A stretch of DNA of 22,193 nucleotides, from positions 1 to 22,193 of the IMG/VR virus record IMGVR_UViG_3300004774_000021, one strand, 5' to 3'. Origin of the DNA: a virus. Positions 12,830-21,300 of this stretch are shown piece by piece (the first letter of the stretch is position 1; each line of letters opens with the position of its first letter). The notes under the pieces were generated by a model that made no database searches, was not told where the DNA came from, and saw only the letters and a program-made list of their open reading frames with translations. The position numbers and the translations under genes were made by a program.

Positions 12830-12899
12830 TTTAATTCCTTTTAATTACTATTGTTAAAGTTATATAGATGAAACTGCATCTAAAACAGTACTGCATTTA

Positions 12900-13619
12900 T
12901 TAAGATTTTGCTGGAATAATATAAGTGTAAACTGCTAATCCTGAATTAACAATAATTTGAGCAGCGCCTTCATCACTGATGCGCATAATCTTGTCACCGG
13001 CTAAATCTAAAATAGAAATAACAGTTTTAACAGGCCAGGGCCAAGGACGCTTGATATCACCGACAACAGCAGGCTGAAAAACAAAACTACCGTCATGAGT
13101 ACTATGATTACCAAAGAAAAACTTTAAGTCACCATTTTCAACTTTAGCTTGGAATGTAGGCTCTTCTGCATTGGCAGCGGCTTGCATTTTTAATCGCATA
13201 ATAGCAGACGCACTTGGCTGAAATTCAACATTCCACTTAACGCCTTTAAACTTAGGTGATTTAATTTTGTCATTGGCCTGAGCTCCTTCCATAAACCGAT
13301 AATTATTTCTAAAGTCACCTGTTTTATTTTCAAATGTTATTTGATCAGGCTCGCCCGTTGTTTTGTACCCGATAGACAACTTAGCATCTTCTTTGTATTC
13401 TTGTAAGTTTAAAAGAATCTTAAGTTTTTCTAAATTTGGCATACCAAACGTTCCGGCAAATTCTGGAACAGGATTAATTAATCCACCTTCTAGCACAACT
13501 GAGCGATCTACAGCTATGCCATTGAAATTTGTTTCTGTATCAGTACCTACTACTCGGATCTGTTCAATACAACCTAACCCATTGGTGTGACTGACTAAAT
13601 CTAAAAGATGATCTCTCAT
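12900..13619 (-). CDS. 45: Sliding clamp, T4 gp45-like DNA polymerase processivity factor
   Basis: The 239-residue protein is close in length to T4 gp45 (228). It has the long strand-rich pattern of a two-domain clamp subunit. Recognisable T4-type stretches are GIAVDRSVVLEG, AGTFGMPNLEKLKILLNLQE and a DNA-facing, lysine-rich middle (NDKIKSPKFKGVKWNVEF). The C-terminal half repeats the fold: NGDLKFFFGNHSTHDGSFVF and GDKIMRISDEGAAQIIV. Three copies should form a ring that holds gp43 polymerase on DNA and, in T4, also activates late transcription. Position just downstream of the polymerase, with a methyltransferase-like gene between, supports the call. No clamp-loader genes (44/62) are in the window. 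Ribosome site AAAGGA. Confidence 0.85.
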   Translation of the reverse strand: MRDHLLDLVSHTNGLGCIEQIRVVGTDTETNFNGIAVDRSVVLEGGLINPVPEFAGTFGMPNLEKLKILLNLQEYKEDAKLSIGYKTTGEPDQITFENKTGDFRNNYRFMEGAQANDKIKSPKFKGVKWNVEFQPSASAIMRLKMQAAANAEEPTFQAKVENGDLKFFFGNHSTHDGSFVFQPAVVGDIKRPWPWPVKTVISILDLAGDKIMRISDEGAAQIIVNSGLAVYTYIIPAKS

Positions 13620-13642
13620 TTATATTTCCTTTGTATTGTATT

Positions 13643-13671
13643 AGTATAGCAATTTTACTTAGCAGGTACAA
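13643..13671 (-). promoter_or_regulatory. Possible promoter for the sliding clamp gene
   Basis: TTGTAC (13671-13666) and TATACT (13648-13643) on the minus strand are separated by 17 bases in the gap before the clamp gene. The -10 box is good, the -35 box matches at only three positions. It begins immediately after the TAG stop of the upstream gene. A separate clamp promoter would raise clamp supply relative to polymerase. Confidence 0.4.
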
Positions 13672-14607
13672 CTATTTTGGAACTATTCGAGCTAAAGATT
13701 GCCCGCCGCGTAAAGATGTTAATATACCTGGTTTTCTTAATTCTATCCAGGTACTTGCCTGTCTAGTATCGTCAGTAAAGACAATTTCGTATCCCGTATT
13801 AACCGCTGATTCTTTAACTAAAAATCCAGGAGTATAGGGACGTTGCTTTTTTAAAACTAATTCCACTGCACTTGCTTTATCACAATCGTTAAATGTAAAA
13901 ATAAAAGTACCACCTGGTTTAAGTTTTTCATATACTTCCTGTAAATATTTTTGTATTATCTCTAATGGTCGATAATTCAAATAATCGTAGGCTAAACAAA
14001 ACCCAAACTGATTATGAGGCATTTTAGATAATATATCATCATCAAAATTCTCAGTAATAACATAGGTCCGTAATCTACTTTGGTATTGCTGATTAAATTT
14101 ATCAAGCGCAGGTTGCAATAAGCTATGTTTTATGTCTAAAATATACAACGGATCAAACCCCACCATATCTTCTATGAATGAATTAGTTCCTGGACGAACT
14201 ATAATAGCCGGATATTTCCAATTCACATATAATCTTAATCTACTAAGATGTAATTCTTTATTTGGTTCATACCCATTGCGCATGTTAAATAAATTATCAG
14301 TATCAGTATTACTTTCCCAGGTAATCATATCTCTGTAAATATTATAACTTTCTTTGAATAATTGATTACCTACATTTGTAATTTTTTCTTTCAGTTTTTC
14401 TTTAAGTATGATAATTTCATTATCAAAAGACGTAAACGCATTCGTTATGTTACTTAACTGAGTTTCAAATTTGATATTATCAGATGGTGAATATTGATTA
14501 ATCAAATATAGAAATTCAGATAATGAAGAACGTGCTTGGTCATGTATAGGATATACTGATAAACGATCAATTAAATTTTTAAATAATACTAAATCTGCTG
14601 CTGTCAT
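13672..14607 (-). CDS. SAM-dependent methyltransferase-like protein, 311 aa
   Basis: The N-terminal third is helical and probably coiled coil (about 45-90, FDNEIIILKEKLKEKITNVG). The rest looks like a class I methyltransferase. A modified glycine loop after a strand, AIIVRPGTNSFIEDM (134-148), is followed by an acidic strand end (YILDIKHSLL, Asp158), LAYDYLNYRPLEII, and then EKLKPGGTFIFTFNDCDKAS (227-246), the typical strand 5 region of methyltransferases. The SAM loop is not the canonical GxGxG, so activity is uncertain. The ATG abuts the polymerase stop with no gap, so the two genes are made together. Substrate unknown; DNA-, RNA- or small-molecule methylation are all possible. Confidence 0.72.
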   Translation of the reverse strand: MTAADLVLFKNLIDRLSVYPIHDQARSSLSEFLYLINQYSPSDNIKFETQLSNITNAFTSFDNEIIILKEKLKEKITNVGNQLFKESYNIYRDMITWESNTDTDNLFNMRNGYEPNKELHLSRLRLYVNWKYPAIIVRPGTNSFIEDMVGFDPLYILDIKHSLLQPALDKFNQQYQSRLRTYVITENFDDDILSKMPHNQFGFCLAYDYLNYRPLEIIQKYLQEVYEKLKPGGTFIFTFNDCDKASAVELVLKKQRPYTPGFLVKESAVNTGYEIVFTDDTRQASTWIELRKPGILTSLRGGQSLARIVPK

Positions 14608-17265
14608 TTAAAACTCAAATAGTGATTGGAATGTATTCTCTGTATTGGTAGCACTTGCGATATCCCACTCTAGCACACTTAAAAGATTATCAATTTTTTG
14701 ATCAACAATAGTTGATTCCATTAAACTGTCATCAAATGGTAATTCTTTAAACCATTGTGGCAATCGTTGTTCATCGGTAGGATAACCAATACTAGACCAT
14801 CCTAGTGGATTCGACTTCAATTTACATACAATAGTTTTCATGCCATCAACAACTGCCATACTGTAATTATCGCCATTCATTCTGCGCAAATTATTCCAGT
14901 TCAATGCGGCACGAACATGCCCCGGAAGATTAGCTTTACCTGCCGCTTCTTCTTTCTTAGTATACGTTGTTAGATTATTAACACGTTTGGGTGTACCTTT
15001 TTCCCATGATGGACGATCCTTAAATTCTAGTTTGAATTCTAGTATACGTTCAATAATCTCGGCTCGTTCAGTACCGGTAAGAACTTTTTGCAATATTTCG
15101 TACAAAAACTCTTGTACAACCTTGGGAGTATCACTACGTTTTAAGTCTAACCCCATTGCTTTCAATTTGCCAGACTTGCCATCTACATCTAATCGTTGGC
15201 CTTCTAGATCATAAATTAACACTGCATAGCGTTTCTTAGTAATGAACAAACTATTTGATGCAACTAATTCACGACCTGCCTTGATCAATTCGCCTGCTTC
15301 GCGAGGACAATGAAATGCCTGTTCCATAAATGATGGGAATGAATTATTGACTTGTTCGGCAATGCTATCATATAATTGAATACAGATTTCTCTGTTCCAT
15401 TCCATATTGCCTTTAGCTACTTCATTCTTAATAGCTGGCCATGCTGTAAAATAGCATGAGTCAGTATCACCATATATAATTGCATCACCTGCATGATCCT
15501 TAACACCCATAATACATTCATTAATATATGATGCCATATGTTTGGCAATAGTCCTGCCAGCTAGAGTGGTTGATTGTCCTATGCGCTTGTCAAAGAATCG
15601 ACAATGTGGATTTAAAATTGCACCATATAAACTGTTTAGATTAATTTTCTTAACTAACTGGCGTTTATCCCAAAATGCAATTTCTTTTGGATCTGTAGCT
15701 TCTTTTTTCTTGGACTGGAGTTCTTTACGCTCAGAGTACCAACGTTCAAGCAATCCTGGTACTACACCCTTACGTTCATATGTGACAATGGTACCGTTTG
15801 CAGTCAACATCCAAGGTTGATTACTATTGAAAATCATGTTCCATATTTCTGATCCTGAATGTATAGAGTTTTCTCCATTTTGCCAGTCTATGGTGATTTC
15901 TGTGCCACGATTTTGTTCCATGACCGCATTGTACTCTAATGAAGCAAATAATCCTTCCCATGCTGCAGTAGAGGATTTGCCCTGACTTATAATGTCATTA
16001 ATATACTTGTCAGTCATTATAGGACGCAATTGCCCGACAACGGTTTCCATCCCCATATTTAATGCTCTAATCGCAGAAGGATACAGTGAATTAATATCAA
16101 CAGCTCCAATCCATGGATGCATACCTTTCTTAGGGAACGCCACATACGCACCTGCTGCTGCAGTATCATCTTTGTCGGATCTTTGTTTACGATTAGGCAC
16201 GACAAGTCCACGCTCATGTGCTTCATTAATAATTGCCTGTTCAGTTACAGCAACAGCACCCATAGTAGTTGGCAGTAATACTGTATTAGCATGCCCCAGT
16301 TCATTTGACAAATCTAAAAACTTTAACTTAGTGTCAAGTTTATGAAGAATCATTGTATCTTGTCTATTATACTCAATGAACTTTTTAAAGTTTTGATTAT
16401 ACAATTGATCAAGAGTGCCTTCATATTGCGTCTTGTGTTCACCTAATTCATGCTCAGCAATAGCATCTAGACTATAGCTATGCCGTTCTTCATAGGTATA
16501 TTTGCGATATAACTGCATGTAGTCCATGTGAATACGGCCAACTAAATCATATGTTGTACTAGTAGCGCCGTATCGTTCAAAATCACGTGCCTTAGGATAT
16601 TGCCCCCATAGACAAAATCTACGAGTATCATCCTTACTCAAAATACGAATGATACGATTCACAGTATATGGAATATCATAGCCTTCACTATTCCATCCTG
16701 ACAATACATCGGCATCTTCGATCAAGTCTAAGAATGTCTTAAGCATTGACGCTTCATTATCGAACACAATTGTATTTTCAAAATCAGCGGCAATTTCTAA
16801 AGCTGTTTCCATACTCATGTGTTTTGGTGGAATTACCAATGTGACCAATTGTTCAATCCACTGCAGATATACAGAAATTGCTGTTATTGCATTGAATGGA
16901 TCTGATGTAGGCGAGAAACCTTTTTCTTTATGAAAGTCTACTTCAATATCAAAAAAGGCAGTATGTAGGATAGGAGCATCTTTGCCTTTATAATTTTCTT
17001 CTAAACAACGAAATATTGGATTAATATCCGATTCATATAGTTGTTTACCCTGATGCATAGAAACTTCTCTGCGAAACTCTTTTGAGTTACGTGTAGAAAA
17101 CCTGGCCACAGGAGTTCCATATATTGATTGAAACTTACCTCTAGGATCGTCATAATAGTAAATGTAATTGGCAGGATATTCTTTATACACTCTCTTGCCG
17201 TCTACTCGTTCTACTACATGGATACGATCTGACTCTTTGGAATATAATGCGTCTACATAACTCAC
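14608..17265 (-). CDS. 43: DNA polymerase, family B, T4 gp43-like
   Basis: The 885-residue protein is similar in length to T4 gp43 (898). Proofreading motifs: Exo I FFDIEVDF (Asp106, Glu108), Exo II LSGWNSEGYDIPYTVNRI (188-205, Asp197) and Exo III YNRQDTMIL (Tyr299, Asp303). Polymerase motifs: A DINSLYPSAIRALNMG (Asp390), B KKINLNSLYGAIL (Lys540, Tyr547) and C YGDTDSCYF (Asp600, Asp602). All catalytic acids are present, so it should be active. The start is GTG at 17265-17263, giving MSYVDALYSKESDRIHVV. It directly follows the stop of the DsbA-like gene and has no close Shine-Dalgarno sequence, so re-initiation is likely. A tiny CACT-GTA-AGTG hairpin overlaps the start. T4 gp43 represses its own message at such a place, but this one is too weak to claim. 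Confidence 0.96.
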   Translation of the reverse strand: MSYVDALYSKESDRIHVVERVDGKRVYKEYPANYIYYYDDPRGKFQSIYGTPVARFSTRNSKEFRREVSMHQGKQLYESDINPIFRCLEENYKGKDAPILHTAFFDIEVDFHKEKGFSPTSDPFNAITAISVYLQWIEQLVTLVIPPKHMSMETALEIAADFENTIVFDNEASMLKTFLDLIEDADVLSGWNSEGYDIPYTVNRIIRILSKDDTRRFCLWGQYPKARDFERYGATSTTYDLVGRIHMDYMQLYRKYTYEERHSYSLDAIAEHELGEHKTQYEGTLDQLYNQNFKKFIEYNRQDTMILHKLDTKLKFLDLSNELGHANTVLLPTTMGAVAVTEQAIINEAHERGLVVPNRKQRSDKDDTAAAGAYVAFPKKGMHPWIGAVDINSLYPSAIRALNMGMETVVGQLRPIMTDKYINDIISQGKSSTAAWEGLFASLEYNAVMEQNRGTEITIDWQNGENSIHSGSEIWNMIFNSNQPWMLTANGTIVTYERKGVVPGLLERWYSERKELQSKKKEATDPKEIAFWDKRQLVKKINLNSLYGAILNPHCRFFDKRIGQSTTLAGRTIAKHMASYINECIMGVKDHAGDAIIYGDTDSCYFTAWPAIKNEVAKGNMEWNREICIQLYDSIAEQVNNSFPSFMEQAFHCPREAGELIKAGRELVASNSLFITKKRYAVLIYDLEGQRLDVDGKSGKLKAMGLDLKRSDTPKVVQEFLYEILQKVLTGTERAEIIERILEFKLEFKDRPSWEKGTPKRVNNLTTYTKKEEAAGKANLPGHVRAALNWNNLRRMNGDNYSMAVVDGMKTIVCKLKSNPLGWSSIGYPTDEQRLPQWFKELPFDDSLMESTIVDQKIDNLLSVLEWDIASATNTENTFQSLFEF

Positions 17266-17526
17266 TTACAGTGTTTTTCCCACTTGTGTTAGAATAGTTT
17301 CTAACAAACTATGATCCTGTTGTTCTTTGCCAAATTCGGCTTTATGTGCCAGCCGGATTGCTTTCTTAAGAATGCCTGGTTTGATTTCTAATTCTTCTGC
17401 TACTGCTTTTACCGTATCGTTTAATCCACCTGTAAGGGTTTCAATTTCCATCATAACCTGCATACCTTCGTTAATCATGGATTCTAGTTTTTTGGTTTGT
17501 TCGCCTGAAAATGTTCTGTCTGACAT
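17266..17526 (-). CDS. dsbA: DsbA-like double-stranded DNA-binding late transcription protein, 86 aa
   Basis: The product is helical: FSGEQTKKLESMINEGMQVM, then a central LTGGLNDTVKAVAEELEIKP and GILKKAIRLAHKAEFGKEQ. The segment KxVAEELxIKPxxLxKAIRLAxKA lines up in style and position with T4 DsbA (89 residues), a small DNA-binding protein that binds at late promoters. The middle reads like a helix-turn-helix that starts or ends at EIKPGILKKA. Length matches. Ribosome site AGGAG lies close to the ATG, and a good promoter precedes it. The polymerase start follows its stop directly. The alternative is another small helix-turn-helix regulator. Confidence 0.65.
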   Translation of the reverse strand: MSDRTFSGEQTKKLESMINEGMQVMMEIETLTGGLNDTVKAVAEELEIKPGILKKAIRLAHKAEFGKEQQDHSLLETILTQVGKTL

Positions 17527-17549
17527 GTAATTCTCCTGTTAATGTAACT

Positions 17550-17577
17550 ATTATAAACTAATTATTACTTTGTGCAA
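17550..17577 (-). promoter_or_regulatory. Sigma70-like promoter for the DsbA-like/polymerase unit
   Basis: TTGCAC (17577-17572) and TATAAT (17555-17550, perfect) on the minus strand are separated by 16 bases. The expected transcript begins about 20 bases before the DsbA-like ATG and would carry the DsbA-like, polymerase and methyltransferase-like genes. Confidence 0.65.
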
Positions 17578-17605
17578 CAGAAATTGGTGAAATGAGGGTT
17601 ACTTT

Positions 17606-17706
17606 ATCCCCCGGCTCACTACGCGGAGCAGTTCAATTGCGCGGACGCCTATACCGTTTCGTCAAACGGATCCTAAGGTGGATTCTTTAGGTAGGCGCAT
17701 AGGGAT
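17606..17706. ncRNA. Multi-branched structured RNA candidate, unclassified
   Basis: The gap 17527-17762 holds a stretch visibly richer in G+C than its surroundings. In the plus-strand sense the following stems can form: ATCCC 17606-17610 with GGGAT 17702-17706; GCTC 17614-17617 with GAGC 17626-17629; CGCCTA 17646-17651 with TAGGCG 17692-17697; CCGTTT 17654-17659 with AAACGG 17664-17669; CCTAAGG 17672-17678 with CTTTAGG 17685-17691. The last three make a compact three-way junction with only two-base linkers. Pairing is slightly better for a plus-strand RNA (a G-U pair in the fifth stem) than for the minus strand (an A-C mismatch there), so the transcribed strand is undecided. It does not fit a canonical tRNA or any riboswitch I can recall. 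Confidence 0.45.
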
Positions 17707-17761
17707 TACGTTTGTGATCACTATCATCGCCTTCTTCTTGTTCAGGATATACTGGATACAT
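17687..17761 (-). CDS. Possible 24-codon reading frame after the secreted-protein gene
   Basis: ATG 17761 opens a short frame (MYPVYPEQEEGDD, then SDHKRNPYAPT) just after the stop of the 186-residue gene, ending at TAA 17687. Its polar composition looks protein-like, but there is no ribosome site. Its end lies within the structured stretch. It could be a leader peptide, the remnant of a longer gene, or chance. Confidence 0.2.
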   Translation of the reverse strand: MYPVYPEQEEGDDSDHKRNPYAPT

Positions 17762-17762
17762 A

Positions 17763-18323
17763 TTATGGTTTTTGTGGAGCATTGCCACCGACAGGATATA
17801 TAGCACCCTCAGCAGCTTGTGTAAATCCAGTTTGGCCTTGTTTAACATGGTCATTAGTCCATGGACTTTCCATTATAGGACCATAACATGATGCCAATTT
17901 TACGCCATTAACCTTAACTTCCTGTATAAAACATGGAAAACTCCACATATTGGACATGCCAGTATCTTGCGTGTCACCAATGGTAAAACTTCTGAATGCG
18001 GCTGGAGCAATATCCCAAGTAGGTGCCTGTGGATATTCAGTTTCTGGTGGAATACCAAATAATGACCATACCTTGCCGGTTTCAATATTGCATGAACCTT
18101 TCATTAGATCCAGATTTGCAATACTTGTGCCATTTAATACAGGGCATACTGCCATTCCTTCCCTAAATACCTTACCATCAACTAGCATGGTTTTGCCAGT
18201 TGGTGTTGTTGCTGATGCTGCACATAAAGCATACTCACCCTGGCAAATTCCCAGAGCGTGCGCTGCCACTGCGCCTGTAAATATTGTTAATAATAATGTT
18301 ACTACAATTTTTTCAATTTTCAT
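17763..18323 (-). CDS. Secreted protein with signal peptide, unknown function, 186 aa
   Basis: The first 23 or so residues form a clear Sec signal: KIEK, the hydrophobic IVVTLLLTIFTGAV, then AHA as a likely cleavage site. The mature part begins near GICQGEYALCAASATTPTGK and has paired cysteines (EYALC, MAVCPVLNG, KGSCNIE, WSFPCFI, ASCYGPIMESPW). These could form disulphides in the periplasm or outside the cell. I have a memory of similar bacterial secreted proteins with ALCAAS, MSNMWSFPC and CYGPxxES blocks, but no function. The ATG directly follows the TAA of the giant gene. A phage-made exported protein beside a virion gene could act in host-surface modification, exclusion or lysis. Acquisition from a bacterium is plausible. 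Confidence 0.78.
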   Translation of the reverse strand: MKIEKIVVTLLLTIFTGAVAAHALGICQGEYALCAASATTPTGKTMLVDGKVFREGMAVCPVLNGTSIANLDLMKGSCNIETGKVWSLFGIPPETEYPQAPTWDIAPAAFRSFTIGDTQDTGMSNMWSFPCFIQEVKVNGVKLASCYGPIMESPWTNDHVKQGQTGFTQAAEGAIYPVGGNAPQKP

Positions 18324-21300
18324 TTAGTTTCCTTTAGGTTCCCAATTATAATCAATATTTACGACTACTTGATTTTTATCGGCATAATATTTAGCCACAT
18401 CAAATTTTTCATCTTTAATTTTTACTTGTTTACTGCTGCCATCATCAAAATGAACAGTCCAAATGAAGTATTGTCCTGGTTTTAAATCAGTTTTCTCTTC
18501 AGTTAGTAAACGATTGTATATGCGTTTTGCATTCTCATACACAGCAGGATTGCCAATAACATTATATCCAGCTGATATTGCCCAGGTCAAGAAATTAGGT
18601 GATTCTGAAAAATCAAATTTACCTTTATGCTTTAGTGAACGTGTCAACCCTTTTTTAACATCAAGTGCTTTATTTTTATGGGCGCCTGTACCTGGTCCAG
18701 CGGTTTGTGCACCTTTTGCCACAAGATTTCGTGCTTGCGCCGCTGCTAGATTATTATGATTAGACATACCTTTAAACCGGTCTGGCTTTTTCATTTTCAA
18801 ATCTTCTGGTTCTTTTAATTTAGTTAACGGATCAGAGCGTACTTTCGTCATGTTACCTAAGGCACCTTCTTCCATAGGTGGAGCAATTTTGCGTTTTTGC
18901 AATTCGTGTTGAAGTGCTTGTAATTTATTAGGAGCACGAACAATAGCATTACGAATATCGCCTGCCACCTTTGATGGCAGTTTTCGTAGTACATCATTAA
19001 CTATTTCTTCTGCATGATTGCGTTGCTTTCCTAATAAGGCATCTTTACTAGGAGCATCTACCGTAGCTGAAGCGCCGTAGCCATCACCCTCATCATCGTC
19101 ACCTTTGCCATTAAGTAACTTATTAATGAAATCTTCGTAATCGTGTTTATTATAAACCCACGCCTTGGCATTCTTTGCTAGTGCTTCAGCACCCATTTTG
19201 GTACCCATCCTAGCAAGAATTTCAGGAAGATCCTTATTGAGTTCGCTAAAACTCTTAGGCATTACAAGATTATCTTTTATCATTTTGCCACGCAGAAACT
19301 GTTTCAGTTCAGCTGCATGTGATGGGCTTTGTCTAGTTAAATCATACAAGTCTGTTTGCATTTTATTAACATAGTATTGTTGAAACCAACGACTTCCGAC
19401 CCCAGCAGCTACTAACCCAAAACGCTTTAGGTCACCATTGTTGTCATAGTATTGCTTAGCCATTTTTTTTAATGTAGCATACAAACTAGTAATTGGTTCA
19501 CCGATGTCATTCGCAATAGCTTTTACAGTAGTGTTTAAGCTAATAGACTCTTCCATAGAACCAAAACCTTGTCCTGCCCGCGGTGCACCTTTTTGTGTAC
19601 TTTTGTAATATCCACCAAACTTAGGACCAAGACTTTCTTTAGTAGTCGTTGGTGTTGCTTTTGCTGCTGCTCTAGCATTACGTTTTCTCACGGCATTTGG
19701 ACTTTGACTTACTTGCCCGGAAACCCTACCACCAGTGCGTTGTTTTGCAGGTGCAGTCGGTGGCACTGTTGTCTGTGCTGTTGTTGGTGCTGTTGTCGGT
19801 ACAGCATTCGGTTTTGCCGCAGTTAAATTTCCCAATTGGTTTACTGCATGACTAAATGGATCTGCATTAGTTGCGGCCGGCTGTTTAGCTTGGGATGGTG
19901 CTCTCGCATTTGTATTATTAGGATTATTTGGATTCGCGGTATGTACTAATCCATTGGGTTTTTGTTGAATAGTACCACCAGTGGACGAAGTCGTCGGTGT
20001 TGTTGGTGCTGCGCCAACTGTTGAGGGTTGTTTGCTCAATTGATTTGCCATTTGCCCAAATGCGTTTGCACCAGCTGACGCAGATGGAGAAGATTGTGTT
20101 GTTGCAGCCGTTGTTGATTGGTTGCCCAATTGATTTGCCATTTGCCCAAATGCACCTGCTCCACCTGTTGTTGGGGCGGCATCTGCATTAGCTGGCGCAG
20201 GTATTTTCATAGAAGTATAAATCTGAGTAATAATCTCTGAATCAACACCAGCATTCTGTAATATTTTAGCAATCTCATCACTATCTGTTGGACTGCCGGC
20301 TTTTTTCCATGCTGTCTGCAGCTTGTCTGCTGTAACTTTAGTAGTTAAGTTTTGCCCTTTAGTCTGTGCCCATTTTCCAACCTTACCGGCGGCAGACTTA
20401 AACATATCGCCAATGCCTTCATTGGTTAAATGAACACCACCTCGTGGCAATCCAATACTTTCATTCAATGACCATGCGTAAACTGTTAAATTTCGATCAA
20501 TCGATTCTGCAGTAGTTGCTACTGGTTTTTCTGGCGGTTGATCTGAATTTCCGGTGGCAGCTTGTACTGCGCCTTGTGCCCCAGCTGCTATAGCTTTTGT
20601 CAGCTTAACAGTATTCTGATACAGATTATTGTTGGCTATTGCTAAAGCGCGATCTAAATTGTCGGCAATCTCAGCACGTTCAAAATATTCAGGTTCTGCG
20701 CACTTTGCTAACAGTTCTCTAAATTCTTCAAATGTCTGCATTTTAGTCGCAGGATTACCAGTACTGTTGAAAGTTTCAACCAATTGTGATAAACGATCTG
20801 CATCAGCATTTAGAAAGTATCCGCTATCTAAAGATTTAGATAAAGTTTGCGATCCGCCATTTTGTGCATCACCCCACGAAATTGTTTTGCTCCATTTAAA
20901 TTTGGCTTGTCTGATATCTGGTGTATATTGCACCATATCTAATGTCCACGTGCGCAACCAGCTACCAATGCTGTCTAATACTGAACCTGTCAGATAACCA
21001 AATGCGGCAGTCTTTACGCCTTTGCCAATCGCAGTTGAAAGTTTTTCTCCTTTCATCAATTCAGTAGTGCCGCGTAATATTTGCCCAGCAATAGCACCAC
21101 CAGCTGGTCCAGTTGTTAATGCAGCAATAGTGGTTAGTACACCAATAATAGCAGCAGTTTTTCCTGGATTTTCTTTTGCCCAAGTACCGATTGATGTAAG
21201 TTTGCTGTCTAGTTCTGGAAACTTTTTGCCAATTTTGCCTTTAAGTTCTTCAAATTTTCTGTCAAAAAATTGAACTGGCGTTGTATCTTGTAGCCATTTG

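Noticed and set aside
12865-12893. Hairpin TAGATG/CATCTA and palindrome CAGTACTG between the clamp and the 73-residue gene
   Set aside because: The stem is only six weak pairs with no T-run after it, and no clear -35/-10 pair is present. It is not strong enough to call a terminator or operator.
15992-16345. Plus-strand frame of 117 codons opposite the polymerase gene
   Set aside because: It lies wholly within the antisense of conserved polymerase sequence, with no recognisable protein features.
17255-17268. Autoregulatory operator hairpin at the polymerase start, by analogy with T4 gene 43
   Set aside because: Only CACT/AGTG can pair around the GTG start, far weaker than known operators.
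17646-17697. Hammerhead-type ribozyme at the three-way junction
   Set aside because: The minus strand has GACGAAACGG, but the essential CUGANGA core is absent on both strands.
17605-17707. Possible tRNA gene on the plus strand, because of the GCTC-N8-GAGC arm and the closing stem
   Set aside because: No 5-pair anticodon arm with a 7-base loop and no T-arm can be placed, the outer stem has only five pairs, and the span is about 100 bases. It is kept only as an unclassified RNA.
19833-20153. CRISPR-like repeats
   Set aside because: The repeats are in frame inside a coding low-complexity linker, with only two perfect copies and no comparable spacers.
20629-20997. Plus-strand frame of 122 codons opposite the giant gene
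   Set aside because: It is an antisense shadow inside a long continuous minus-strand frame, with no start signal.
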